Positions 37,610 through 46,722 of a DNA stretch of 64,000 bases are shown in pieces. Both the position numbers and the translations under genes were made by a program. Position 1 is the stretch's first letter; the number at the start of each line of letters is the position of its first letter. The DNA is from Kriegella sp965368185. Lineage in GTDB: Bacteria; Bacteroidota; Bacteroidia; Flavobacteriales; Flavobacteriaceae. The DNA lies in contig CBDULZ010000012.1 of assembly GCA_965368185.1 (NCBI GenBank), forward strand, positions 12,518 through 76,517. The letters are read 5' to 3'. The notes under the pieces are model-generated. The model worked only from the letters and a program-made list of their open reading frames with translations, ran no database searches and was not told the origin of the DNA.

Positions 37610-38026
37610 ATGAGAAATCAACAAGAAATCAAAAGCACATTCTTTTTTAGCGCAATTCGCACAAAAGGTATTATTAAAAAGAAAATTAAGTTAACTAGGC
37701 TATTCTTAATTCCACTTATTATTTTTTCCTTTATTCTGACTCTTACTGCTTCCTGTAAGGAGAGTAAGTACGGAAATAAGAGCAAAGCTGAATCTACTAA
37801 TAGGGGTCAAGGGAGTGCACGGGTCTCCAGAGAAAAAGTAATCGATTATTTACAAAAATTACATTTGATTGATGACCCAATGAACTACAAAGTCGAGCTT
37901 ACTAACGATTACTTATATATCGATGGTAACAAGCAACCTGAAAAAACCCATCTTTATATTATTAAAAATTTTGTCGAAAACCCCGACGGACACCTACAAG
38001 TCACTTATACAGTTTCAACTGACTAA
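37610..38026 (+). CDS. Small lipoprotein sharing a module with the M56 sensor
   Basis: A 138-residue protein. A basic stretch is followed by a hydrophobic segment (LFLIPLIIFSFILTLTAS) and the lipobox cysteine C49, so it should be anchored in an envelope membrane. Residues about 71-135 (from VSREKVIDYLQ to YTVSTD) align with the C-terminal tail of the M56 protease encoded at 40575-41870: EKVI/EKII, YLYIDGNKQ/ALYVNGNRQ and IIKNFV/ILADFV. The gene starts a two-gene operon with the receptor. It may bind the same ligand or partner as the sensor tail. No known family name. Confidence 0.8.
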   Translation: MRNQQEIKSTFFFSAIRTKGIIKKKIKLTRLFLIPLIIFSFILTLTASCKESKYGNKSKAESTNRGQGSARVSREKVIDYLQKLHLIDDPMNYKVELTNDYLYIDGNKQPEKTHLYIIKNFVENPDGHLQVTYTVSTD

Positions 38027-38093
38027 ACCTATTATCTAAAAAATTTCTAATTAAAGTATTTATCACGGGTTTTCCCGTGCAATTCATCATATC

Positions 38094-40538
38094 ATGACAC
38101 ATCGAAACATAGTAGTTATAATTTCTTTTTTTATCCTGACCGCAACGTTCTCCATTCAGGCACAAACCATTAAGGGAAGGGTACTTGATGAAACGGGCAC
38201 TCCCATGGAAGGCTATGTGTCTCTTGCTGTTAAAGGAGATTCTACAAACATTTCAAAAATCGAACTAACGGATATCAACGGAAATTTTGATTTTGAAGAA
38301 ATGAAGGTTGGGGAATATGAGTTGTTCTTTTCATTTTATGGCTCGATGACCAATTACCCGGACTTTATAAGCATACCATCCATCGATACCAATATTGAAC
38401 TACGAGATTTTATTGTCAATAATCAAAATTTTGAATTGGAGGAAGTGGTTTTAATTAAAAAGAAGCCACTTGTGGAACAGAAGATAGACCGTACCGTGGT
38501 TAACGTAGAAGCAATCATTAGTAATGAAGGAGTATCAGCATTGGATGTGCTTGAGAAGTCGCCAGGTCTAAGAGTTGACGATAATGGTGGTATAAATTTG
38601 AAAGGTAGGCCAGGTGTAACAGTTTACATCGATGATAAACCTACGTACTTATCCGGTGCTGATTTGGCAGCATATCTCAGTTCATTGCCAAGTTCATCCT
38701 TGGAGACAATTGAAATTATGACGAATCCTCCGGCAAAGTATGATGCGGCAGGGAATGCAGGTGTTATTAACATTAAAACCAAAAGGCAGAATATCGTCGG
38801 ATTTAATGGCGGATTGAATTTGAGTCTTATCCAACAGAAGTATAGTGAGACGAGAAACGGAGTGAATTTCAATTATAGAAAGAATAAAATCAACATCTAT
38901 GGTAATTTTGGATACGGTACAAGAAATGGATTCGTCAACTTTTACACAGATAGAAATTTCAAGGGCGATACCGGTTATACTATTACCGATTTTGACCAGT
39001 ACTCGTTTATCAGAAGGAAAGGATACCAATTTTTAACGACTTTGGGAGCCGATTTTTATCAGTCCGACAACACAACTTGGGGAATAGTTATAGGAGGAAT
39101 ATCGAGGCATCCACAAAGTAGTACAGATTCTAGAAGTGTTTTTATTGACACCATTGGAGTGCAAGATTCTCTGACCATTACAAAAAACAGGGAAGATGAA
39201 ACATTTACTAACGGTAGCATTAACCTCAATTTAAGACATGATTTCAAAAAGGATGGTCCCAGCCTTGGAGTAGACCTCGACCATATCATATATGAGACTG
39301 GAAATGAACAGAATTTTGATGATAGAACCTTTGATGGCAACGATGAATTAAAGTCTCAGGAACTCCTTCTAGGGAATTTAAGCTCAACTTTTAAAATATC
39401 GTCGGCCAAGGCTGACTTTACTCAACAAATCAATAAGTCCTACATAATGTCAGCTGGTGTCAAAACATCATATACCGAAACGGATAATTCTGCTGAATAC
39501 TTTTCGCAGGTAAGTGCTGACCTAATACCCGATTATGACATTACCAACCGATTCCTATATGACGAAAACATACATGCTGGCTATTTGAATCTAAGCAAAG
39601 AATTTAAAAAGCTAAGCGTTCAAATGGGGCTTAGGTATGAGAAAACGATATCCAAAGGATACCAAGCAGGGAATATTGTTAAACCTGATTCTGTATTCAG
39701 AAGGGCATATGATGGCCTGTTCCCAACGTTTTTCGCACTCTATAAAGTTGATTCCTTAGAAAATCATCAGATAAGGCTCAATTATGGAAAACGTATTCAC
39801 AGACCCTATTATCAAGACTTAAATCCTTTCATTACACCACTGAATAAATTCACTTTTTATGTTGGAAACCCACTTTTACTACCGTCCTTTTCGCATAAAG
39901 TAGAGCTTAGCTATATATTTAAAAAGAGAACTACGGCAACTTTAGGGTATAGTGATTCAACAAATGAGGTTAGTGAAACAATTGAAATCGAGGATGGATT
40001 ATACTTCAGTCGACCTGGAAATATTGGCAGTACAAAACTGATTAATATATCCTTGGATGGCAACTATGACATTACTGATTGGTTTAAATTTCAGTTTTAT
40101 GGTTCTGTGGATTTCATTTCAATCAAAAGTGATTTTTACGACGGTTTATTGGAACACCAAGGAACTAACGGGTATCTACAAGGATTATGCTCCTTTGAAC
40201 TACCAAAGGATTGGGTCGTTCAATTAGACGGAAATTACCGTACAAAAGTTACAAGCGCACAGTTTCTTTTTGGAAGTAAGGGAGCCTTAAACATTGCTAT
40301 ATCCAAAAAAATAGGCAAAAGGTCCTCCCTAAGTATTACTGGTAGCGATTTATTATATACTAATATTAATAGAGGAGAAATCAGAAATCTCGATAGAACA
40401 GAAGCCGGATATACAAATTTCGGAGGCACACGAAAAGTTGTTTTGAATTATCGACTGCGTCTAGGGAAAGATTTTTCGAGCAAACCAAGACATAAAGCTA
40501 AAGGGGCGGAAGATGAAAAAAATCGAGTAAAGGAATGA
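38094..40538 (+). CDS. Outer-membrane beta-barrel (TonB-dependent receptor-like) protein
   Basis: An 814-residue protein with signal peptide (ISFFILTATFSIQAQ), an N-terminal carboxypeptidase-regulatory-like domain (IKGRVLDETGTPMEG), a plug domain (VSALDVLEKSPGLRVDDNGGI ... VYIDDKPTYLSG ... MTNPPAKYDAAGNAGVINI) and a C-terminal barrel with alternating aromatic strands. This is the OMP_b-brl_3 type common in Bacteroidetes. No SusD-like partner follows, so it is probably not a glycan-utilisation pair. Its promoter carries a BlaI-type operator. Ligand unknown. Confidence 0.9.
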   Translation: MTHRNIVVIISFFILTATFSIQAQTIKGRVLDETGTPMEGYVSLAVKGDSTNISKIELTDINGNFDFEEMKVGEYELFFSFYGSMTNYPDFISIPSIDTNIELRDFIVNNQNFELEEVVLIKKKPLVEQKIDRTVVNVEAIISNEGVSALDVLEKSPGLRVDDNGGINLKGRPGVTVYIDDKPTYLSGADLAAYLSSLPSSSLETIEIMTNPPAKYDAAGNAGVINIKTKRQNIVGFNGGLNLSLIQQKYSETRNGVNFNYRKNKINIYGNFGYGTRNGFVNFYTDRNFKGDTGYTITDFDQYSFIRRKGYQFLTTLGADFYQSDNTTWGIVIGGISRHPQSSTDSRSVFIDTIGVQDSLTITKNREDETFTNGSINLNLRHDFKKDGPSLGVDLDHIIYETGNEQNFDDRTFDGNDELKSQELLLGNLSSTFKISSAKADFTQQINKSYIMSAGVKTSYTETDNSAEYFSQVSADLIPDYDITNRFLYDENIHAGYLNLSKEFKKLSVQMGLRYEKTISKGYQAGNIVKPDSVFRRAYDGLFPTFFALYKVDSLENHQIRLNYGKRIHRPYYQDLNPFITPLNKFTFYVGNPLLLPSFSHKVELSYIFKKRTTATLGYSDSTNEVSETIEIEDGLYFSRPGNIGSTKLINISLDGNYDITDWFKFQFYGSVDFISIKSDFYDGLLEHQGTNGYLQGLCSFELPKDWVVQLDGNYRTKVTSAQFLFGSKGALNIAISKKIGKRSSLSITGSDLLYTNINRGEIRNLDRTEAGYTNFGGTRKVVLNYRLRLGKDFSSKPRHKAKGAEDEKNRVKE

Positions 40539-40574
40539 CAACCTTTAAATCAAAAAAATGACCAAAATTATAGG

Positions 40575-41870
40575 CTAATCCGATTCGCTAACAACATTTT
40601 TTGTAAAATGTAGTCTTCGTTCGTAATCCTTAACGAAGTCCGCCAATATTTGTCTATGAAGTGCTTTGCTCTGTCTATTCCCATTAACGTATAGGGCAAA
40701 ATTCGTTACTTTGAATGAGAAGTTTTCTGGATTGGAAATTATCCTATCGTCAATAAGTTGTTTTATTATTTTTTCGGCATCGACCCTATTCGGGATTTTA
40801 GAAGCTTGGTTATCACTAAAGGAACTAAAAAGGTAATAACCACTTCCTTTTGCGACCCTTGTATCTGTTGTCAAGCTTACAGTCGTTAAAATAAGGGCGA
40901 TAAAGCAAAGTCCGACAAAAAATCTATCAATACTACTCAGTGAAGATTTGCTTAAGCCCAAAATACGTTTAACCCTGTTCAATAGTGGCTTTCTATTACC
41001 TACAAAATTCATACTATAGGTTGGAGAACCAAATTCCTTACATTTAACAAGGGTATTGACGTACAACATCTTATCGCCCGTTAGCTCTATAGCCATATCA
41101 TCACAACATACTTCTCGCTCCTTGCGTATTAAAGAGGATATCCAAAGCACAAAGGGATTAAAAAAGAAAATGATTTCCATTGCGGATTGAATCAGATTTA
41201 CCACAAAATCTTTCCTTTTGATATGGGCCAGTTCGTGCGCCAATATTGCTTCAACCTGTTCCGGAGCAATAGAATTTAACAATCCCATTGGAATCAAAAC
41301 CACAGGTTTTATCGCTCCAATTACCATAGGAGTTTTGGCAATGGCGGATTCAAAGACCGAGATGGTTCTTTTTAAATCCATTTTATCACAAATGGTTTTC
41401 AATACCTTTTGAAGTTTCTCGCCAACTGGTTCTCTCTTTGTGTTTTTCAATTTATAGACATTACGAACGTCGAAAAACATCGTTACTATCTTAATGCATA
41501 TTATCGCGAACCAGATAAATACTAAAACTCGGTCATAATGGGCTAAATAATAATCATAGAATGCATGAATTTCATCGGTAATGAAAAAAGTTAAATCTCC
41601 CTCTCGGATGTTTTCGGTTTCGAGCGAATATGATGTGGAGAAATTATCTATGAAAAATCCACCAGTGGAGTTTAATTCAAGTGTAAAGGTATAAACCACA
41701 ACAACCATGAATAGCACTAATGAGAAAGTCAGCAATAAATATTTAATGGACGACTTGAGCTTTTGTGCCAACATCATTATCGCACCACCAAGTACCGCAA
41801 GTATAACTCCTTGCCATAAAGAGTGTAAAAGGGTTTTATAAATTGCGTCGAGTAGAGTATCAAGTCCCAT
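40575..41870 (-). CDS. BlaR1-like M56 family membrane metalloprotease / sensor
   Basis: A 431-residue integral membrane protein. Hydrophobic segments lie at about 15-35, 43-60 and 117-133, then the gluzincin motif HELAH (212-216) with the third ligand in EREVCCDD (about 251-258), and a further membrane segment at 318-334. BlaR1 and MecR1 have a penicillin-binding sensor at the C-terminus; here it is replaced by a tail of about 95 residues, of which 362-428 matches the lipoprotein at 37610. It presumably cleaves, or triggers cleavage of, the BlaI protein encoded just upstream. The inducing signal is unlikely to be a beta-lactam bound to a PBP domain. Confidence 0.9.
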   Translation of the reverse strand: MGLDTLLDAIYKTLLHSLWQGVILAVLGGAIMMLAQKLKSSIKYLLLTFSLVLFMVVVVYTFTLELNSTGGFFIDNFSTSYSLETENIREGDLTFFITDEIHAFYDYYLAHYDRVLVFIWFAIICIKIVTMFFDVRNVYKLKNTKREPVGEKLQKVLKTICDKMDLKRTISVFESAIAKTPMVIGAIKPVVLIPMGLLNSIAPEQVEAILAHELAHIKRKDFVVNLIQSAMEIIFFFNPFVLWISSLIRKEREVCCDDMAIELTGDKMLYVNTLVKCKEFGSPTYSMNFVGNRKPLLNRVKRILGLSKSSLSSIDRFFVGLCFIALILTTVSLTTDTRVAKGSGYYLFSSFSDNQASKIPNRVDAEKIIKQLIDDRIISNPENFSFKVTNFALYVNGNRQSKALHRQILADFVKDYERRLHFTKNVVSESD

Positions 41871-41891
41871 GATTTAGTTATTACGTAAGCA

Positions 41892-42254
41892 TCAACTTTT
41901 GTCCAACTTCTCCAATATTTCTTTTATTTCATTAAGTTCCTTTTTAGAGGTCTTATTGTTCCCCGTAAGCTGCATTATCAATTTGCTTGGAGAACCATCG
42001 AAAAAATTATTGACAAAATTATCGAGCATATTGCTTTTGGTTTTCTGTTCTTCCTCAATCGGTTTATATACGTGCTTCATTTGGCTCGCATCCCTTTCGA
42101 GAATTCCTTTTTCAAGCATTATTTGCATCAGTTTTAGAGTCGATGTATATTTGACATCTCGTTCCTTGTTGACTTCGTCGTTTACATGCCGAACAGTTGA
42201 CGGCCCTAGTTTCCATAGTACTTGCAAAATTTCTAGTTCGGATTTTGTTGGCAT
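41892..42254 (-). CDS. blaI: BlaI/MecI family repressor
   Basis: A 120-residue winged-helix repressor (SELEILQVLWKLGPSTVRHV with YTSTLKLMQIMLEKG) plus a dimerising C-terminal part. N83-F84 in VNNFFDG sits where staphylococcal repressors have their N-F cleavage bond. It lies 21 bases upstream of the M56 gene, in the usual blaI-blaR1 pairing, and its promoter has the matching operator. Confidence 0.92.
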   Translation of the reverse strand: MPTKSELEILQVLWKLGPSTVRHVNDEVNKERDVKYTSTLKLMQIMLEKGILERDASQMKHVYKPIEEEQKTKSNMLDNFVNNFFDGSPSKLIMQLTGNNKTSKKELNEIKEILEKLDKS

Positions 42255-42295
42255 ATTTTTATGGATAATGAGCTTTATATTCTACATGATAAAGA

Positions 42296-42311
42296 TACGA
42301 AATAATTCGTA
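42296..42311 (-). promoter_or_regulatory. BlaI-type operator of the blaI-M56 operon
   Basis: TACGA-AATAAT-TCGTA. Read on the minus strand, its distal arm runs into TATCTTTA, a near TAnnTTTG element, about 45 bases before blaI. Spacing and arms equal those at 37554-37569, which indicates autoregulation and a shared regulon. Confidence 0.75.
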
Positions 42312-42367
42312 CTTAAAAATCTTAACTGTAATGCAGTATATCTTGAAAATTTAGCAGAAATTTATTG

Positions 42368-42444
42368 GTGCCGTAAAACGAAACTTTCTTGGAAATCCGC
42401 TCCATATTCCCAAACTATCTCATTAATCCGCCGTTTTACGGCAC
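42368..42444. repeat. Long-spaced inverted repeat between blaI promoter and araC end
   Basis: GTGCCGTAAAACG (42368-42380) is the exact inverse complement of CGTTTTACGGCAC (42432-42444), with 51 bases between. The right arm touches the stop codon of the AraC gene. It could form a large stem at the end of that transcript. A similar half, CCGCAAAACGAAC, is at about 45030. Confidence 0.7.
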
Positions 42445-43304
42445 TATATTTCTTCCCTATATTCCGACGGGGTTTTTTTCATCATTCTTTTGAAGAATTT
42501 ATAAAATAGAGGTATCGAAGTGAACCCACTTTCCAATGCCACCCCTTCAATCGGCATCTTGGTATCCTTTAATAAAAAACATGAATTTTGAATTCGAACC
42601 TCGTTTAAAGCTTTTTTAAAGGTCTTTCCAGTTGACCTCTTATAAAAACGGCAAAACGAAGAATTAGTCATTCCTATTTCTGAGGCCATTCCAGAGGATG
42701 AAAGCTTTTCACGAAAATTTAGGTTTATGAAATCGTTAATGAACAGAATCTTGTTTTCATGCAAAGCTGGAAAGTCCATTGAGCATGTCGGCACTAAAAG
42801 CTCGTATTCTTTTGATTGTCCCATTAAATTCAAGATTTCAAAAAAAAGCATAACCCTATGGAAGCCTTTGGCCTCTTTCATCTTCTTAATCTGTTCGCCT
42901 ACCTTTTTTTTAGTATTTCCTTCGAACGCAATACCTCCCCCCATATTTTGGAATAGCCTGCTGATGTGATTAAACTCCTTACAGGTCGTAAAAAATCTTT
43001 TGAAGATTGAGAGGTCAAATAGAATCACATATTGTTCAAATGTTTGACCAATATGTTCTTTGAACAGTGTGTTGTGCGGAATATTTGGCGAAAGAAGGAC
43101 CAAATCTCCGTGTCGATATTCACTTACTTTTTGGCCCACAAATCTTTTGCCCTTACCGGAAGTTAGAAAGACAAGTTCATAAGCATTATGGAAGTGCCAA
43201 TAATCCTTTCTCAATAAATCCTTTTCGAGTTGATGGGAAATATAGATAGAAGATTCGAGGTCCGGGGAAAGAGCTTCAAAAAGAGGTTTCTTATATTTCG
43301 TCAT
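42444..43304 (-). CDS. AraC family transcriptional regulator
   Basis: A 286-residue regulator: N-terminal cupin-like sensing domain (HFHNAYELVFLTSGKGKRF, then HGDLVLLSPNIPHN), C-terminal AraC double HTH (SSSGMASEIGMTNSSFCRFYKR and IEGVALESGFTSIPLFYKFFKR, ending TPSEYREE). The ATG at 43304 is taken. It is divergent from the SIS gene, 113 bases away, and probably controls it in response to a sugar. Confidence 0.92.
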   Translation of the reverse strand: MTKYKKPLFEALSPDLESSIYISHQLEKDLLRKDYWHFHNAYELVFLTSGKGKRFVGQKVSEYRHGDLVLLSPNIPHNTLFKEHIGQTFEQYVILFDLSIFKRFFTTCKEFNHISRLFQNMGGGIAFEGNTKKKVGEQIKKMKEAKGFHRVMLFFEILNLMGQSKEYELLVPTCSMDFPALHENKILFINDFINLNFREKLSSSGMASEIGMTNSSFCRFYKRSTGKTFKKALNEVRIQNSCFLLKDTKMPIEGVALESGFTSIPLFYKFFKRMMKKTPSEYREEI

Positions 43305-43417
43305 TATCAATTCTTTTGATACTCAAGGCAATTTACATAATAAAGAGGATAATTTGGATGATAGGATACGCTTAGAAATAAGTCAACTTTGTGCAGCATA
43401 ATCCAATAAGCGCAAAT

Positions 43418-44140
43418 ATGTTTGAATACGTAGAAAAGATAAATTCGTTGGTAAACAGGCTAGTTTCGACGCAGGGAGAAGCGCTCATCCAAGCTTCAAA
43501 ATTAGTAGCCGATACCATCAAGAACGATAAGATCGTTCATACAATCGGAACAGGTCATTCCCAGATGGTCGCAATGGAAATGTTCGGTAGGGCTTCAAAC
43601 ATTGCAAATGTGAACACGATAATGGACGATTTAGTGCTTCTTGCCGGTGGCGCGCGGAAATCAGCGGAAATCGAACAGATTAGTGGCTTGGCAGAAATCA
43701 TTTGGAAAAATTACTTATTTGACCTATCGGATGTAATTATCGTCATCTCGAATTCGGGAAGAAATGCGATACCGATAGAGATGGCCCTAAAAGCAAAAAA
43801 AGAAGGATTGAAAGTAATTGCGATTACCTCGCTCGAGCAATCCAAAAAATACGTTTCCAAACATGAAAGCGGGAAAAAGCTGTACCAGATTGCCGATTTG
43901 GTTATCGATAATCAGGTTCCTCCCGGAGACGGTATCTTGAATAATCACAATAAACTTTTCGGTCCTGCTTCATCTGTGTTAGGTATAATCATAGTGAATA
44001 TTATTTCAACGGAGGCAATCAAGTTGAACATGGCCAGAGGGGTAGATGTCCCAATTTTCCAAAGTCAGAATATTGACGAGACAGGGGAAAAGAACAATAG
44101 TTTATACGAACGGCTGGAATCAAGAATAAAACACTTTTGA
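43418..44140 (+). CDS. SIS domain sugar-phosphate protein
   Basis: A 240-residue protein of the UPF0309/SIS group. TIGTGHSQMVAMEMFGRA and ISNSGRNAIPIEMALKAKKEG are the two phosphosugar-binding loops; the C-terminal NHNKLFGPASSVLGI is typical of the sugar-isomerase-domain family. A longer GTG start at 43391 is possible but overlaps promoter-like sequence. The pairing with a divergent AraC regulator suggests an aldose/ketose phosphate role. Exact substrate unknown. Confidence 0.85.
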   Translation: MFEYVEKINSLVNRLVSTQGEALIQASKLVADTIKNDKIVHTIGTGHSQMVAMEMFGRASNIANVNTIMDDLVLLAGGARKSAEIEQISGLAEIIWKNYLFDLSDVIIVISNSGRNAIPIEMALKAKKEGLKVIAITSLEQSKKYVSKHESGKKLYQIADLVIDNQVPPGDGILNNHNKLFGPASSVLGIIIVNIISTEAIKLNMARGVDVPIFQSQNIDETGEKNNSLYERLESRIKHF

Positions 44141-44355
44141 AAAGAAAATTCGGATGTATAACCTACTTATGGAGTTCTTTTCGCTTCCGTAGGTAGTGCT
44201 GTAAAAAGAACCGTTTAAAGGACATTTTTTTATATTCATTATCTGTTCCATTTATTGGAGGTTTTAGAATATATCATTTTGCATATGGTAATAACTATTG
44301 TTCCTATATTGGATTAATAATTATATTCATTGGTTATTCACAAATAAAAACTGCT

Positions 44356-44988
44356 TTGGACAAACTCCTGATTTTTGATCTCGATGATACTATTTTTGAA
44401 ACAAGAACAATCAAAAAAAAATCAGCACAAAAAATCTTGGAAAAGTTTAGTAGTGTTGCAATCAAAAAATATGGGAAAGACCTTACTAATCAAATCATAT
44501 CCGAATTTTGGAAATATCCATTTGATTTAGTATCCGAAAAATACAGTTTTGATAACCAGCTAAAGAAGGAGTTTGTAGAAAATATTAATGAAACGGAATT
44601 TAAGTTAAATATCCGACCATTTGAAGATTTTAGAGTTGTAAGGGCTATTGAGTCTGAGAAAATACTTGTGACTACAGGGTTTGGAAAATTACAACGAGCA
44701 AAAATTGACCATTTAGGAATCAAAAACGATTTTAGTGAAATTCACATTGATGAGATTCTTGGCCCGAACAGAAAGTTCAAGGATGGTATCTTTCTGCAAA
44801 TTCTAAGCAAAAGAAACATAGATAAGAATAACGTTTTCGTAATAGGGGATAATTCCGAATCAGAATTAAAAGCAGGATTTGAACTTGGACTAACAACCGT
44901 TCAAGTTTCGAAATTAGGGCAGGTTAAATCGGAGTATGCTAACCACACTATATCTGACTTTTCTGAATTAATTGAGATTTTAAATTGA
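44356..44988 (+). CDS. HAD-superfamily phosphatase
   Basis: A 210-residue haloacid dehalogenase-type hydrolase. Motif I IFDLDDTIFET at the N-terminus, motif II in LVTTGFGKL, lysine in RKFKDGIF and motif IV VIGDNSESELKAG. The start is TTG at 44356, required to include motif I with a few preceding residues; no ATG is available. Substrate unknown. It is separated by 215 bases from the SIS gene; that gap holds a G-U-containing hairpin at about 44161-44197. Confidence 0.85.
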   Translation: MDKLLIFDLDDTIFETRTIKKKSAQKILEKFSSVAIKKYGKDLTNQIISEFWKYPFDLVSEKYSFDNQLKKEFVENINETEFKLNIRPFEDFRVVRAIESEKILVTTGFGKLQRAKIDHLGIKNDFSEIHIDEILGPNRKFKDGIFLQILSKRNIDKNNVFVIGDNSESELKAGFELGLTTVQVSKLGQVKSEYANHTISDFSELIEILN

Positions 44989-45071
44989 ATCAGCTCTTAA
45001 TACTTAAGCCTCAATAAAATTTCGGTTCCGCAAAACGAACCATTTTCGAAACTAAAAGTAACGACTGTGTC

Positions 45072-46109
45072 TCAACTTTTTGGCAAGGTAAATTCCATTC
45101 CCATTTTCCAATCCAATGCATTCATCTTTTTTAAGAAAGCTTGAATTCCCTTTACCAACTTTTCATAGGATGGGGAATCCCCATAAATCATCTGCTCCTG
45201 CATTGTTCTGTAATCGGACTTCCAAGCTTCTTCAAATTTCGATGATGGAATGGGCCGTATGTGCCGGGGCTGGTGCAGATTATAATCGACCCCGCCAAGT
45301 TTCGTAAAAACAAATCTATGGTTTACGATGGTTTCATATAACCGTTGGTCATGAATGGCATTGGTCGCAAATTCCGTTTTCGATAATTGAAAAATATCGT
45401 ACAAATGACGGCATAGCCTGTCCACCCTTATTTTTCCCTTGGGACGTTGAAATTCCTCGTGCAGTAGGAACAGTTTTTCCAAAAAAGTTCTTTCGGGGGT
45501 TACGGAGGGAACGGATACCGGAGGTTCGACAAATTCGGCATCGGGATATTGTTCATCCACAAAAGAGCTTATCGGTTTTAAATCAAAGGGTTCCCTTAGG
45601 GAGCGGCAACCAATCTCGACCTGCACCCTCGGCTGGATATATCCGGGGGATTTCGTGATATAAGGATAGTAGATTTCAATAATGCGCGGGTCTTGGTCAC
45701 TTGATTCGGCAGGAACGATGTTGAAGTCGACACCCTCAAATCCTTTTTTCTTAAATCGCTCTTGTAGTTCCGGATAAAATTCCCCAGAAATATAGGAGCC
45801 TGTTTCTTTTCTCAACTTGGTAAGCTGTTTTTTTGATAATTCCCCGGAATACCCAAAAAATCCTCGGTCAACGGCCAAGTCAATATCTTCGCTAAACCGT
45901 TCTATGAGTTTCCATGCCTTGCTTAGCGAGGTCCCGCCCTTAAAGACCAAATGTTCCGCTATCCCCATTTCAAAGATGACCTTCAATGTCTGTACGACCC
46001 ACCAATCTTTTTCAACGGCAAAATCGGGTATTCCCGTTTTGTTTTCCACATTTTTATAGATGGCAAGCCTGTCCGCTGCAGGTATGTCGTAAAATCTCAT
46101 TTTATTCAT
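45072..46109 (-). CDS. abiEii: AbiEii/AbiGii nucleotidyltransferase toxin
   Basis: A 345-residue type IV toxin with a DNA polymerase beta-like nucleotidyltransferase fold. LVFKGGTSLSKAW and RFSEDIDLAVDRG are the G-S and DxD-type motifs. AbiEii toxins are reported to act on tRNA by adding nucleotides or to use GTP. It overlaps the antitoxin gene by eight bases. Confidence 0.93.
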   Translation of the reverse strand: MNKMRFYDIPAADRLAIYKNVENKTGIPDFAVEKDWWVVQTLKVIFEMGIAEHLVFKGGTSLSKAWKLIERFSEDIDLAVDRGFFGYSGELSKKQLTKLRKETGSYISGEFYPELQERFKKKGFEGVDFNIVPAESSDQDPRIIEIYYPYITKSPGYIQPRVQVEIGCRSLREPFDLKPISSFVDEQYPDAEFVEPPVSVPSVTPERTFLEKLFLLHEEFQRPKGKIRVDRLCRHLYDIFQLSKTEFATNAIHDQRLYETIVNHRFVFTKLGGVDYNLHQPRHIRPIPSSKFEEAWKSDYRTMQEQMIYGDSPSYEKLVKGIQAFLKKMNALDWKMGMEFTLPKS

Positions 46110-46704
46110 GTTCCAAGCTCTTTTTCATAATTTTCCGAATCCATGCCGGTGTCAATGCGATATCGTGAAGCAGGTCTTTTTGGTCTTCTTTTTTCAAAAG
46201 CGACACGATTTTTGCTTCTTCCTCATCGGTCAATCGTTCCTTTCCGATTTCACGAAGGGCCTGTATTACCAATCGGCTTATCTCTCCCTTGGCCGATAAG
46301 TTCTTGGGGGTGGTCTTCTTTAATTTTATGCTCCGCTTTCCAAGTTTTATCTCCCGAGGGGCTCCATCGGTAAGAAATACAAGCTTCATGGGAACTTGTG
46401 TGCTAAGTCCCAACGCACTTAGGGCATATGCCCCGGTAGGCACCAACCTGATCTGGTCCCTTTTGGCTATGGCCATTGCGATTTCCTCTGCCGTTGGCAA
46501 TACCTCTCCGGCATATTTACTTGTCTTGGGACGGGCATAAATTCCTTGCGCCACCCTTTTTATAAAGCCCTCTTTTTCAATCCTATGAAGGGCCAGCCGT
46601 ACAGCTTCGGACGAACCCAATCCCCGAAAATCATCAGGGAACAACAGCTCTCCCCGCTTCTTTTTGGAAATGGATTTTTTTATTTTGGACTCAACGCTTT
46701 CCAT
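46102..46704 (-). CDS. abiEi: AbiEi-like antitoxin (DUF6088 type)
   Basis: A 200-residue winged-helix protein: FRGLGSSEAVRLALHRIEKEGFIKRVAQGIYARP is the N-terminal HTH found in AbiEi antitoxins and related DUF6088 proteins, followed by the conserved TGAYALSALGLSTQVP. The ATG at 46704 is chosen. It neutralises the toxin and represses the operon, and a matching inverted repeat lies just upstream. Confidence 0.92.
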   Translation of the reverse strand: MESVESKIKKSISKKKRGELLFPDDFRGLGSSEAVRLALHRIEKEGFIKRVAQGIYARPKTSKYAGEVLPTAEEIAMAIAKRDQIRLVPTGAYALSALGLSTQVPMKLVFLTDGAPREIKLGKRSIKLKKTTPKNLSAKGEISRLVIQALREIGKERLTDEEEAKIVSLLKKEDQKDLLHDIALTPAWIRKIMKKSLEHE

Positions 46705-46722
46705 AACCCACAAAACTTAATT

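Noticed and set aside
40575..42254. Beta-lactam resistance locus
   Set aside because: M56-BlaI is present, but the sensor has no penicillin-binding domain and no beta-lactamase gene is nearby.
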